64,000 nucleotides of DNA from Starkeya sp. ORNL1 (lineage in GTDB: Bacteria; Pseudomonadota; Alphaproteobacteria; Rhizobiales; Xanthobacteraceae), in contig NZ_CP048834.1 of assembly GCF_012971745.1 (NCBI RefSeq), forward strand, positions 3,472,001 to 3,536,000, in the 5' to 3' direction. A program made the translations under genes and the position numbers. Each line of letters begins with the position of its first letter. Position 1 is the stretch's first letter. The notes below the pieces were generated by a model that searched no databases, was not told the DNA's origin, and saw nothing but the letters and a program-made list of their open reading frames with translations. Positions 27,054 through 35,021 of this stretch are shown one piece after another.

Positions 27054-28130
27054 TCAAGCCGGGAACGGCTCGGCGACGAGGCGCGGGGCGGCGCGGCCGA
27101 CCACGTCCTTCAAGGCCACGCCCTCTCGCGCCAGCCGGCGCCGCAGACCGTCCTTGATCCGCGGCACCAGGCCGAGCCCCTCATAGACCAGGCTGGAATA
27201 GAGCTGGATCAGGCTGGCCCCCGCCTCGATCTTGGCGAAGGCCGTCTCGGGGCTGTCGATGCCGCCGGCACCAACCAGCGGAAAGGCGCCTTCCACCCGC
27301 ACATAGGTCTCCGCCAGCATCCGCGTCGACAGCGCGAACAGCGGCCGGCCCGACAGGCCGCCGGCCTCGCCGCGGTGCGGCGAGCGCAGGCTCGCCGGGC
27401 GCGCGATGGTGGTGTTGGAGACGATCATGCCCTCGACGCCGCGTCGGCGCGCCACGCCCACCACCGCATCGAGATGCGGCAGCGCAAGGTCCGGTGCGAT
27501 CTTCAAGAGCACCGGCACGCCGGGGGCCGCGCGGTCTCTCGCCTCCAGGGCGCGCGCAAGCAGGTCGTCGAGCGCGCGCTCCTCCTGGAGGTCGCGCAGG
27601 CCGGGCGTATTGGGCGAAGAAACGTTCGCGGTGAAATAGGAGGCGACGCCGGCAAAGGCGGTGATGCCGGCGGCATAGTCGGCGGCGCGGTCGGCGGCGT
27701 CCTTGTTGGCACCGACATTGACGCCGACGATCCCCGGACGGCCCTTGCGCGCGGTGAGGCGCGCCCGGGCGGGACCATGGCCGCCGCTGTTGAAGCCGTA
27801 GCGGTTGATGACGGCGCGATCCTCGACCAGACGGAAATTGCGCGGGCGCGGATTGCCCGGCTGCGGGCGTGGCGTAATCGTGCCGACCTCGACGAAGCCG
27901 AAGCCGGCACCAAGGCCGGCATCCGGCACCTCGGCCTCCTTGTCGAAGCCGGCGGCGAGCCCGACCGGATTGGGGAAGCGCAGGCCGAACGCCTCGACCG
28001 CGAGCCGCTTGTCATCCGCCGGCGCGACGCGCGGCGGGAGGCAGGCGAGCGCGCGAATGGAGAGGCCGTGCGCCGTTTCCGGATCGAGCAGCCGCGCGAA
28101 GGGAAGGGCGAGATCGAGCAGGGAGCTCAT
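27054..28130 (-). CDS. pyrD: Dihydroorotate dehydrogenase (quinone), class 2
   Basis: Oxidises dihydroorotate to orotate with a membrane quinone as acceptor, the fourth step of pyrimidine synthesis; FMN enzyme at the inner membrane. The 358-residue product has the class 2 N-terminal amphipathic extension ([20 protein letters not shown]) that binds quinone. Visible motifs are [38 protein letters not shown], the catalytic serine region [25 protein letters not shown], and the FMN phosphate site LVGAGGI. The start ATG overlaps the stop of the DUF952 gene (ATGA), so both are translated from one mRNA. Confidence 0.97.
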   Translation of the reverse strand: MSSLLDLALPFARLLDPETAHGLSIRALACLPPRVAPADDKRLAVEAFGLRFPNPVGLAAGFDKEAEVPDAGLGAGFGFVEVGTITPRPQPGNPRPRNFRLVEDRAVINRYGFNSGGHGPARARLTARKGRPGIVGVNVGANKDAADRAADYAAGITAFAGVASYFTANVSSPNTPGLRDLQEERALDDLLARALEARDRAAPGVPVLLKIAPDLALPHLDAVVGVARRRGVEGMIVSNTTIARPASLRSPHRGEAGGLSGRPLFALSTRMLAETYVRVEGAFPLVGAGGIDSPETAFAKIEAGASLIQLYSSLVYEGLGLVPRIKDGLRRRLAREGVALKDVVGRAAPRLVAEPFPA

Positions 28131-28492
28131 GCGAGTTCCGGGAAGCGGTGGGCGCCGTCGGCATCGAGGGGAAGCGGTTGCACCCAGGCCACCGCCGCCA
28201 GCGGCAGGGCGGCGTAAAGGTGCGGGAACAGATGCCCACCACGCGAGGGTTCCCACCGCAAGGCCGTCGGATCGAGCACGGCGGGATCGATGGCGACCAG
28301 GACGAGGTCGCCCTGTCCCTTGAAATGCTTGGCAGCCGTCTCGGCGACCTGCATCGCCGTCGAGAAATGGATATAGCCGTCGGCGAGATCGACCGGCGCC
28401 CCCTCGAAACGGCCGGCGGCTTCCGCGGCATTCCAGAGCGTGCGCGAACAGATTTTATAGATGTGGGCCGACCGGCCATTGAGCGCTGTCAT
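28127..28492 (-). CDS. DUF952 family protein
   Basis: A 121-residue protein with the DUF952 signature: [11 protein letters not shown] at the start, then [13 protein letters not shown], followed by [31 protein letters not shown] and a C-terminal PLPLD. The conserved His residues suggest a small enzyme or binding fold similar to ADP-ribosyl-processing folds, but no activity is established. It is often found upstream of pyrD in Rhizobiales, as here with a 4-bp overlap. ATG 28492 (MTALNGRS) is preferred; an in-frame extension to 28573 would run through the terminator of the neighbouring lipoprotein gene. Confidence 0.88.
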   Translation of the reverse strand: MTALNGRSAHIYKICSRTLWNAAEAAGRFEGAPVDLADGYIHFSTAMQVAETAAKHFKGQGDLVLVAIDPAVLDPTALRWEPSRGGHLFPHLYAALPLAAVAWVQPLPLDADGAHRFPELA

Positions 28493-28537
28493 GCGGCGAG
28501 GACTAGCTGTCGTGCCGGTCGCGCGCAAGCGCTGCAC

Positions 28538-28566
28538 AAAAAAGCGGGCCCTGCCGGGCCCGCTCT
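28538..28566 (-). terminator. Terminator of the glycine-zipper lipoprotein gene
   Basis: Read on the minus strand, AGCGGGCCC-GGCA-GGGCCCGCT is a perfect 9-bp stem followed by TTTTT. It lies 20 bp past the lipoprotein stop codon and within the leader of the DUF952-pyrD unit. Confidence 0.85.
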
Positions 28567-28585
28567 TTCGCAATGGATCGTGTCG

Positions 28586-28843
28586 TCAGCAGCGGACGCG
28601 GATGCGATTGCCCCAGCGGTCGCGGGTCCAGCAGTCGCCGGGCGAGACCGCCGCGCCGACGAGGGCGCCTGTGCCAGCACCGACCGCGGCGCCGACCGCA
28701 GCTCCCGTGCCACCACCCGTCGCTCCGCCGATGATGGCGCCAGTGCCGCCGCCTATGAGCGCGCCGGTACCGGCATAGCGCTCAGTCGTGGTGCAGGCCG
28801 CGGCGCTGAGCGCCAAGGCGGATACGGCGATGATCTTGAACAT
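28586..28843 (-). CDS. Glycine-zipper lipoprotein (YMGG-like)
   Basis: An 85-residue precursor with a lipoprotein signal peptide MFKIIAVSALALSAAAC, where C17 is the probable lipidated residue. A glycine-zipper domain follows (GALIGGGTGAIIGGATGGG and on), then a short basic tail with two Cys (DCWTRDRWGNRIRVRC). Such proteins are anchored in the envelope and are often stress-induced. A perfect EcfG-type promoter lies 53 bp before the start, which predicts control by the general stress sigma factor encoded at 33.2 kb. A strong terminator follows. Confidence 0.88.
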   Translation of the reverse strand: MFKIIAVSALALSAAACTTTERYAGTGALIGGGTGAIIGGATGGGTGAAVGAAVGAGTGALVGAAVSPGDCWTRDRWGNRIRVRC

Positions 28844-28896
28844 GGCATCCCTCTCTCATGCGTACCGTCGTCAGGCGGGGCTGACCCCGGCGCGTC

Positions 28897-28921
28897 AACG
28901 CCATGGAGCCGGCATGGTTCC
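28897..28921 (-). promoter_or_regulatory. EcfG-type promoter of the glycine-zipper lipoprotein gene
   Basis: On the minus strand, GGAAC (28921-28917), a 16-nt spacer, then CGTT (28900-28897). This is an exact match to the alphaproteobacterial general stress promoter consensus and lies 53 bp before the ATG. Confidence 0.8.
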
Positions 28922-28993
28922 CGTATGGTCAGGGGTGGGTCGGAGCGAGGCTGGAGGGGGCTAGAGCAAGGCGGTCTCGAGGAATTCGCGATC

Positions 28994-29911
28994 TCAGCCG
29001 AGCCGGGTACCCTTGGCGAGCGGCGTTCCGCGCAGGAATTCGGCCGCCGGCATGGCCCGGCTGCCGGCCTTCTGCACCTCGACGAGGCGTACCGCCCCCG
29101 CGCCGCAAGCGATGGCGAGCGCGTCGTCGAGCAGCTCGCCCGGCGCCCCGTGGCCGGGGGCGAGCGTCGAGCGCAGCACCTTCACCCGCGCGCCGTCCAG
29201 CTCGAACCAGGCACCGGGGAAGGGCGACAGGCCGCGAATATGGTCGTGCGCAGCCTGCGCCGGGCGGGACCAGTCGATGCGGCTCTCGGCCTTGTCGATC
29301 TTGGCGGCATAGGTCACGCCATCGGTCGGCTGCGGCGTGAAGCCGAGCGCCTCGCGCTCCAGCGCTGCCAGCGCCCGGCCCATCAGGTCGGCACCGACCA
29401 GCATCAGCCGGTCGTGCAGCTCGCCGGCCGTCATGTCGGGGGCGATGGTGACACGCTCGACGAGGCCGACCGGCCCGGTATCGAGCCCCTCCTCCATCCG
29501 CATGACCGCGACACCGGTCTCGGCATCGCCGGCCATGATGGCGCGCTGGATCGGCGCAGCACCGCGCCAGCGCGGCAAGAGTGAAGCATGAAGGTTCACG
29601 CAGCCGAGTCGCGGTGCGTCGAGAATGGCGCGCGGAAGGATCATGCCATAGGCGACCACCACAGCGAGGTCAGCCTCATGGGCGCGGAAGGTCTCGGCAG
29701 CCTCCTCCGTGCGCAGCGTCTTCGGGTGCAGCACCGGGATACCGAGGCGCTCGGCGGTGCGGTGCACCGGCGAGGGCACCAGATCGAGCCCGCGCCGCCC
29801 GCCGGCCGCCGGTGCTCGCGTATAGACGGCGACCACCTCGTGGCCGCGGCCGACGATCTCGGCCAGCGTCGGCACCGCGAAGTCCGGCGTTCCCATGAAG
29901 ACGATGCGCAT
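28994..29911 (-). CDS. fmt: Methionyl-tRNA formyltransferase
   Basis: Transfers a formyl group from 10-formyltetrahydrofolate to the initiator Met-tRNA. The 305-residue protein has the expected size and motifs: the N-terminal [23 protein letters not shown], the catalytic block [17 protein letters not shown] with Asn and His, and the DTGP motif with the catalytic Asp. The C-terminal OB-fold domain contains [14 protein letters not shown]. It lies downstream of def on the same strand with 27 bp between them, the classical def-fmt operon of bacterial translation. Confidence 0.97.
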   Translation of the reverse strand: MRIVFMGTPDFAVPTLAEIVGRGHEVVAVYTRAPAAGGRRGLDLVPSPVHRTAERLGIPVLHPKTLRTEEAAETFRAHEADLAVVVAYGMILPRAILDAPRLGCVNLHASLLPRWRGAAPIQRAIMAGDAETGVAVMRMEEGLDTGPVGLVERVTIAPDMTAGELHDRLMLVGADLMGRALAALEREALGFTPQPTDGVTYAAKIDKAESRIDWSRPAQAAHDHIRGLSPFPGAWFELDGARVKVLRSTLAPGHGAPGELLDDALAIACGAGAVRLVEVQKAGSRAMPAAEFLRGTPLAKGTRLG

Positions 29912-29938
29912 GGCGGATCCCGCGGCGGGGGTAGGAGC

Positions 29939-30466
29939 TCAGGCCCCGCCCTCGCGCTCCTTCTCCTTCGCCACCTTGGTGAATCTCTTCACCACGCGGT
30001 CGCGCTTGAGCTTGGAGATGTGGTCGATGAACAGCACGCCGTTCAGGTGATCGATCTCGTGCTGGACGCAGGTGGCGAGCAGGCCGTCGGCCTCGATCTC
30101 CCGGATCTCGCCGTTCAGGTCCATGAAGCGCACGGTGACGCGCGCCGGCCGCTCGACATCCTCATAATATTCGGGGATCGAGAGGCAGCCTTCCTGATAG
30201 ACCGACAACTCCTCGGAGGCGGTGACGATCTCCGGGTTGATCAGCGCCAGCGGGGACTTCTCCTCGTCCTCGCGCGCGGTGTCGATGGTGACGACACGCT
30301 CCGGCACGCCGATCTGGATTGCCGCCAGCCCGATGCCGGGGGCGTCGTACATGGTCTCGAACATGTCGCTGACCAGCGCGCGCACCTTCGCATCGACCCG
30401 GACAATGGGATCGGAGACGAGACGCAGACGCGAATCTGGAATGATGACGAGCGGACGGACAGACAT
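29939..30466 (-). CDS. def: Peptide deformylase
   Basis: Removes the formyl group from nascent proteins; Fe2+ or Zn2+ enzyme, cytosolic. The 175-residue product has the three family motifs: [20 protein letters not shown] (metal-binding Cys) and [12 protein letters not shown], with H136, catalytic E137 and H140. The N terminus [17 protein letters not shown] is typical. The ATG at 30466 (MSVRPLVI) has only a weak ribosome binding site, but the N-terminal match to the family supports it. The divergent rmuC starts 102 bp away, so the promoters of the two units share a short region. Confidence 0.97.
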   Translation of the reverse strand: MSVRPLVIIPDSRLRLVSDPIVRVDAKVRALVSDMFETMYDAPGIGLAAIQIGVPERVVTIDTAREDEEKSPLALINPEIVTASEELSVYQEGCLSIPEYYEDVERPARVTVRFMDLNGEIREIEADGLLATCVQHEIDHLNGVLFIDHISKLKRDRVVKRFTKVAKEKEREGGA

Positions 30467-30568
30467 GACAGCGAAATAAGCGAGGAGATCGCGCCGGTCA
30501 ACGGAGTATACCGGCGCATGTTCCCTTTTCGTTCGCGCCGGTATTCGAATCGCGCTAGAAGGGGTCCC

Positions 30569-31744
30569 ATGGGACAGATCGTGTTCACGCTCGGCGCCTA
30601 TGCGATCACGCTCGCTGAGCTCGTCATCGGCGCGGCGGCGTTCGCATTTCTGCTGCTGATCGGCGTGCTGGTCTCGGTGTCGCGCAGCGCGCGCGATCGC
30701 GCCGAGGAGGCCCACGCGCAGGCCGAGCGCGCGCATGGGCTGGAGGAACGCCTGCTCCAGCTCGCGCGGATACAGGCGGAGACCTCGGGCCGGGTGCAGA
30801 CCATGGCGGAGGTGCTGTCCCAGCGCCAGAGCGACCTCGCCCGCGCGGTGGCCGAGCGGCTCGACGCCTCCTCGCACCGTGTCGGCGAGAGCATTGCCCG
30901 TGCCAGCGAGGCGACGCATGAGAACCTCGTCAAGCTCAATGAGCGCCTTGCCCTGGTCGACCAGGCGCGCGCGAGCCTCGGCGAATTGTCCGACCAGGTG
31001 ATCTCGCTGCGCGAGACGCTCGCCAACAAGCAGGCGCGCGGCGCTTTCGGCGAGGGGCGGCTGCAGGCCATCGTCGCCGACGGGCTGCCGCGCGACAGCT
31101 TCGCCTTCCAGCACACGCTGCCGAACGGGCGGCGGGCGGACTGCGCCATCTTCCTGCCGGGCGACCGGCGCCCGCTGCTGGTCGATTCCAAATTCCCGCT
31201 GGAAGCGGTGACCGCCTATCGCGAGGCCGCGAGCGGGGAGGCCCGCAAGCAGGCGGAGACCCGCGTGAAGCAGGATGTCGCCCGGCACATCGGCGACATT
31301 GCCGAGCGCTATGTAGTGGCCGGCGACACCCAGGACGTGGCACTGATGTTCGTGCCGTCGGAGTCGGTCTACGGCGAACTCCATGAGCATTTCGACGACG
31401 TGATCCAGCGCGCCTTCCGCGCTCGGGTCATACTGGTCTCGCCCTCGCTGCTGATGCTGGCGATCCAGGTGGTGCAGGCCATCGTCAAGGATGCGCGGAT
31501 GCGCGAACAGGCGGACCTGATCCGCGCCGAATGCGGCGCGCTGGTTGCCGACATCGTCCGGCTGCGTGACCGCGTCGGCAATCTGCAGAAGCATTTCACC
31601 CAGGTGGGCGACGATGTTGCGCAGGTGCTGATCTCGTCCGACAAGATCGCCCGGCGCGGCGCGCGCATCGAGCAGCTGGAATTCGACGGCGAGCGACCCG
31701 ACACCGCAGCGCCCGCGGACCTGCTGCGGGGCGCAGCCGAATAG
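30569..31744 (+). CDS. rmuC: DNA recombination protein RmuC
   Basis: A 391-residue protein with an N-terminal membrane helix ([20 protein letters not shown]), a long coiled coil (residues ~45-150), and a C-terminal domain of the restriction-endonuclease-like fold. That domain shows [35 protein letters not shown] (the D...DSKFP nuclease-like motif) and the [12 protein letters not shown] segment characteristic of RmuC. RmuC limits inversion of short inverted repeats; its precise biochemical action is not known. This is suggestive in a genome rich in palindromic repeats. The ATG at 30569 follows AAGGGG at a good distance. Confidence 0.93.
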   Translation: MGQIVFTLGAYAITLAELVIGAAAFAFLLLIGVLVSVSRSARDRAEEAHAQAERAHGLEERLLQLARIQAETSGRVQTMAEVLSQRQSDLARAVAERLDASSHRVGESIARASEATHENLVKLNERLALVDQARASLGELSDQVISLRETLANKQARGAFGEGRLQAIVADGLPRDSFAFQHTLPNGRRADCAIFLPGDRRPLLVDSKFPLEAVTAYREAASGEARKQAETRVKQDVARHIGDIAERYVVAGDTQDVALMFVPSESVYGELHEHFDDVIQRAFRARVILVSPSLLMLAIQVVQAIVKDARMREQADLIRAECGALVADIVRLRDRVGNLQKHFTQVGDDVAQVLISSDKIARRGARIEQLEFDGERPDTAAPADLLRGAAE

Positions 31745-31757
31745 ACTTTCCAGATGT

Positions 31758-31800
31758 TGCCGTCATCCCGGACGGCCAAAGGCCGATCCGGGATGACGGC
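31758..31800. repeat. Intergenic repeat family B, copy 2 (short form)
   Basis: CGTCATCCCGGACGGCC, three bases, GGCCGATCCGGGATGACG: the outer arms alone, without the longer centre seen at 12.2, 43.0 and 63.1 kb. It lies just after rmuC. Confidence 0.78.
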
Positions 31801-31934
31801 GCTATACCCGCCTGGATGACATCGCTGTTTTACCGAGCCGGGACGACTGCCGCAGAGTTACATCGCTCCAATTCGCATACCCGGGCGCTTCTGATACAAG
31901 CGAGGTTTACCGTTGTTGCCGGGAAGCGTTCCGC

Positions 31935-32834
31935 GTGCTCGACCGATTCGAACTTTTGCTCGCGCTCGCCAAGGAGCGCCATTTCGGCCGGGCGGCGGAA
32001 GCCTGCGGCGTCACCCAGCCGACGCTCTCCGCAGGGCTGAAACAGCTCGAGGAAGTGCTCGGCGTGCGCCTGGTCGAGCGCGGCTCGCGCTTCATCGGCT
32101 TCACGCCGGAAGGTGAGCGCGCCTTGCAATGGGCGCGGCGCATCGTCGGCGACGCACGGGCGATGCGCCAGGAGATCGCGGCGCTGCGCAAGGGGCTGAG
32201 CGGGCATCTGCGTATCGCCGCCATCCCCACCGCCATGCCGATGCTGGTCGAGCTGACGACGCCGTTCCGCAACAAGCATAGCAATGTTCGCTTCACCCTG
32301 ACCTCGGCGACGTCGAACGAAATCTTGCGGCTGATCGAGAATCTCGAGGTCGATGCCGGCGTCACCTATCTCGACAATGATCCGCTCGGACGGGTGAAAT
32401 CGGTGCCGCTCTATCGCGAGGGCTACCGCTTCATCACCTCGGTGGATGCTCCGCTCGGCGAGCGCGCGTCGGTGACGTGGGAGGAGATCGCCGAGGTGCC
32501 GCTCTGCCTGCTGACCCCCGACATGCAGAACCGGCGCATCGTCGACGGCCAGTTGCAACGCTCCGGCCACACTGCGGCGCCGATGCTGGAATCCAATTCC
32601 ACCATCGCGCTGCTGGCCCATGTGCGTACCGGGGAATGGGCGAGCGTGGTGCCGACCACGCTGGCCGACGTGTTCGCCTTTCCCAAGACGATCCGCTCCA
32701 TCCCCATCGTCGAGCCCGAAGTGCTGCACGAGATCGGCCTCGTGGTGCTCGACCGCGAGCCGATGACGCCGATCGCCGCCGCGCTCGTGGCCGAGGCGAA
32801 GGCGATCGGCCCGGAGTTGGCGCAGCGCCTTTAG
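31935..32834 (+). CDS. LysR-family transcriptional regulator
   Basis: A 299-residue LTTR. The N-terminal helix-turn-helix reads [20 protein letters not shown] then [16 protein letters not shown], and is followed by the linker helix and a periplasmic-binding-protein-like effector domain ([20 protein letters not shown] onward). The HTH of this subgroup is close to that of regulators found beside formate dehydrogenase operons, but no fds genes are present, so the target stays open. Start at GTG 31935 (encoding MLDRFE) is chosen because it gives the family N terminus. The gene stands alone; the following DUF1328 gene has its own stress promoter. Confidence 0.9.
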   Translation: MLDRFELLLALAKERHFGRAAEACGVTQPTLSAGLKQLEEVLGVRLVERGSRFIGFTPEGERALQWARRIVGDARAMRQEIAALRKGLSGHLRIAAIPTAMPMLVELTTPFRNKHSNVRFTLTSATSNEILRLIENLEVDAGVTYLDNDPLGRVKSVPLYREGYRFITSVDAPLGERASVTWEEIAEVPLCLLTPDMQNRRIVDGQLQRSGHTAAPMLESNSTIALLAHVRTGEWASVVPTTLADVFAFPKTIRSIPIVEPEVLHEIGLVVLDREPMTPIAAALVAEAKAIGPELAQRL

Positions 32835-32845
32835 CCGACTACTGC

Positions 32846-32870
32846 GGAACCACCGTCCCGATCACTCGTT
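32846..32870 (+). promoter_or_regulatory. EcfG-type promoter of the DUF1328 gene
   Basis: GGAAC (32846-32850), a 16-nt spacer, CGTT (32867-32870): an exact consensus match ending 31 bp before the ATG. Confidence 0.85.
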
Positions 32871-32901
32871 GTTCTTGCCGGAACACATACCGGAGGTTCA
32901 C

Positions 32902-33072
32902 ATGATTGGTTGGGCGCTTACGTTCCTGGTCGTCGCCTTGATCGCGGCTGTGCTCGGCTTTGGCGGCATTGCCGGAACGGCGATCGAGATCGCGAAGATC
33001 ATCTTCTTCGTCGCCATCATCCTGTTCCTGATCTCGGCGGTGATGGGCTTCATGCGGCGCGGCACGCCATAG
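32902..33072 (+). CDS. DUF1328 (YtjA family) small membrane protein
   Basis: A 56-residue protein with two membrane helices ([21 protein letters not shown] and [20 protein letters not shown]) and a basic tail MRRGTP. This matches DUF1328/YtjA, a family of unknown function that is widely stress-induced. GGAGG lies 5 bp before the ATG. The upstream EcfG-type promoter and the downstream rho-independent terminator define a single-gene unit that predicts expression under general stress. It lies beside the ecfG-nepR-phyR locus, which strengthens the regulatory call. Confidence 0.92.
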   Translation: MIGWALTFLVVALIAAVLGFGGIAGTAIEIAKIIFFVAIILFLISAVMGFMRRGTP

Positions 33073-33095
33073 CGGCAGCTGCCGCTTCCCACCCG

Positions 33096-33127
33096 AAAAC
33101 GCCCCCTTCCGGGGGCGTTTTTGTTTA
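33096..33127. terminator. Bidirectional terminator between the DUF1328 gene and ecfG
   Basis: AAAACGCCCCC-TTCC-GGGGGCGTTTTT is a strong hairpin flanked by A and T runs on both sides. It can therefore serve the DUF1328 gene on the plus strand and ecfG on the minus strand. Confidence 0.9.
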
Positions 33128-33151
33128 TTCACACGCAGACGCGAGCGGCTC

Positions 33152-33706
33152 TCAGGGCCGATCGGTCGCCGTCAATATGGCGCGAGTCGGCCGGTCGGGG
33201 CCGAAATCCTCGGCAGTGTCGATGGAGAGCATTTCGCCGAGCCGGCGGCGGGCGCGATTGACGCGGCTCTTTATGGTGCCGACCGCACACTGGCAGATGT
33301 CCGCCGCCTCCTCATAGGAGAAGCCGGAAGCACCGACCAGAACCAGGGCTTCGCGCTGATCTGCCGGCAGCCGGTCGAGCGCGGCGCGGAAATCCTCGAA
33401 ATCGAGATGCGTGTTCTGGTCGGGATGTGTCGTCAGCGTCGCGGCAAAGGCGCCGTCGGAATCCGGCACTTCACGGCGGCGCTTGCGGTATTCCGACCGG
33501 AACAGGTTGCGAAGAATTGTGAACAGCCAGGCCGAGAGGTTGGTGCCCGGCCGGAAGCTGCCGATGTTGGCGAAGGCCCGCAGCAGGGTTTCCTGCACCA
33601 GATCGTCCGCCCGGTCGACGCTGCCGCTCAGCGAGATCGCGAAAGCGCGCAGATTGGGGATTGCCGCTATGATGTCGTCGCGTAGTGTCGGATCGACTGT
33701 CTTCAC
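33152..33706 (-). CDS. ecfG: General stress response ECF sigma factor EcfG
   Basis: A 184-residue ECF sigma factor of the EcfG class that directs RNA polymerase to GGAAC/CGTT promoters under general stress. Region 2 shows LRAFAISLSGSVDRADDLVQ, ETLLRAFANIGSF and AWLFTILRNLFRSEYRKRRRE. Region 4 shows LPADQREALVLVGASGFSYE and CAVGTIKSRVNRARRRLGEML, typical of EcfG. The GTG start overlaps the stop of the anti-sigma factor gene nepR (GTGA), so the two are cotranslated. In resting cells NepR holds EcfG inactive; phosphorylated PhyR releases it. GAGGGG precedes the start. Confidence 0.95.
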   Translation of the reverse strand: MKTVDPTLRDDIIAAIPNLRAFAISLSGSVDRADDLVQETLLRAFANIGSFRPGTNLSAWLFTILRNLFRSEYRKRRREVPDSDGAFAATLTTHPDQNTHLDFEDFRAALDRLPADQREALVLVGASGFSYEEAADICQCAVGTIKSRVNRARRRLGEMLSIDTAEDFGPDRPTRAILTATDRP

Positions 33707-34017
33707 TGTTCAGACCCCTCCTCGCGACTACGCGAGGCCGGGCGCTGCTCGGCCTGTCGATCGGCATCGGGTCGATCAAGCTGCGCGAGCAGGTCCATGA
33801 AACGATCCGGCACGCCCTGCCGGACCACGTCGTCATACATGGCACGCAAATGCTGGCCGATCTTCGCCTGAACGTCATTTCCAAGGGTTGAATCGGAATT
33901 CCGCGAATTTCCCGAAGTGCCCGGCGAACCGCGCCGCAGCACCGAAACCGTAGCTCCGGCGTCATTCTCCGCGCCGGCTCCAGACTGCTCGTCTTCCATG
34001 CTTTTTCTTCCCGTCAT
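33703..34017 (-). CDS. nepR: NepR-type anti-sigma factor
   Basis: A small acidic protein of 104 residues encoded between phyR and ecfG. Its conserved core is the NepR helix pair: QAKIGQHLRAMYDDVVRQGV followed by PDRFMDLLAQLD. The flanking N- and C-terminal tails are low-complexity and probably disordered, as in the family. It binds EcfG until phosphorylated PhyR presents its sigma-like domain as a decoy. ATG 34017 (MTGRKSMED) follows GGAGG closely; ATG 33999 (MEDEQ) is the alternative. It is the first gene of the ecfG unit and overlaps ecfG by 4 bp. Confidence 0.92.
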   Translation of the reverse strand: MTGRKSMEDEQSGAGAENDAGATVSVLRRGSPGTSGNSRNSDSTLGNDVQAKIGQHLRAMYDDVVRQGVPDRFMDLLAQLDRPDADRQAEQRPASRSREEGSEQ

Positions 34018-34072
34018 TGAGCCTCCGAGCATGCCGGCGAGGGGGCGTCCCCGGCTCTTTGGTGCGCACAAT

Positions 34073-34097
34073 AACAAGCCGGTTGGCAATGGGTTCC
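34073..34097 (-). promoter_or_regulatory. Near-consensus EcfG promoter of nepR-ecfG
   Basis: Minus strand: GGAAC (34097-34093), a 16-nt spacer, TGTT (34076-34073), with three of four bases matching CGTT. It predicts positive autoregulation of the sigma factor operon. Confidence 0.65.
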
Positions 34098-34141
34098 GCC
34101 CACTGGTAAAAATTTCCGACTGATTTTTTCCACCCGCGCGA

Positions 34142-34167
34142 GGAACACAAAGCCGGCGATGCGCGTT
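34142..34167 (+). promoter_or_regulatory. EcfG-type promoter of phyR
   Basis: GGAAC (34142-34146), a 17-nt spacer, CGTT (34164-34167): an exact match 45 bp before the phyR start. It faces away from the nepR promoter in the same intergenic region. Confidence 0.85.
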
Positions 34168-34211
34168 AGGTTGGGCTTTATCGCACATGCTCCAGCGTGG
34201 GGGAGACACTT

Positions 34212-35015
34212 GTGAGCACATCCCAACTTGTTGCACAGCACCTTCCCTTCCTACGCCGTTATGCCCGCGCTCTCAGCGGCACCCAGGCCGCGGGCGACGC
34301 CTATGTCACCGCCATGCTGGAGATGCTGATTGCCGATCCGCAATCGCTCGAAGCCGAGCTCGATCCCCGGGTAGGCCTCTATAAGCTGCTCACCAGCCTG
34401 TGGAATTCGGTTTCCATCAATGGCGAGGTAGATAAGGGCCCTGCTCCGGCCAAGGCCGAGGAGCGCCTCGGACACATAACGCCAATGGTACGGCAGGCGT
34501 TCCTCCTGGTGTCGCTTGAAGGCTTCGACGAGGAAGACGCCGCGGAGATTCTCGACATCAGCGTCGCGCGGCTGCGCAGCCTCGTCGAAGAGGCCGGCCG
34601 TGAGCTCGCCTCCGAGATCGCCACCGATGTGCTCATCATCGAGGACGAGCCCTTCATCGCTCTCGATCTCGAAGGGCTGGTGGAAAGTCTCGGCCACCGC
34701 GTCACCGGCATTGCCCGCACCCATACGGAAGCGGTCGCGCTGGCCCGGCGCAAGATCCCAGGTCTCGTCCTCGCCGACATCCAGCTCGCCGACGGCAGCT
34801 CCGGCCTCGATGCGGTCAATGAACTGATCGAGAGCGTGGAAGTGCCGGTCATCTTCATCACTGCCTATCCCGAGCGCTTCCTGACCGGCGTGCGGCCGGA
34901 GCCGGCCTTCCTCATCGCCAAGCCGTTCCAGCCGGCGACAGTGGCCGCGGTCATCAGCCAGGCGCTATTCTTCGAACGCAAGGCCCGCCCCCGGGAGCAG
35001 CGGGCCACCGCCTGA
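34212..35015 (+). CDS. phyR: Anti-anti-sigma response regulator PhyR
   Basis: Central switch of the general stress response, 267 residues. The N-terminal sigma-like domain (STSQLVAQHLPFLRRYARAL, GDAYVTAMLEMLIAD, then SLEGFDEEDAAEILDISVA) mimics a sigma factor. The C-terminal receiver begins DVLIIEDEPFIALDLEGLVE and has phospho-acceptor D189 in LVLADIQLADG. When phosphorylated it binds NepR and frees EcfG. GTG 34212 (VSTSQL) follows GGGGGAG at a good distance and gives the family N terminus; an earlier in-frame start at 34197 is less likely. A histidine kinase gene follows after 6 bp. Confidence 0.96.
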   Translation: MSTSQLVAQHLPFLRRYARALSGTQAAGDAYVTAMLEMLIADPQSLEAELDPRVGLYKLLTSLWNSVSINGEVDKGPAPAKAEERLGHITPMVRQAFLLVSLEGFDEEDAAEILDISVARLRSLVEEAGRELASEIATDVLIIEDEPFIALDLEGLVESLGHRVTGIARTHTEAVALARRKIPGLVLADIQLADGSSGLDAVNELIESVEVPVIFITAYPERFLTGVRPEPAFLIAKPFQPATVAAVISQALFFERKARPREQRATA

Positions 35016-35021
35016 TCGACT

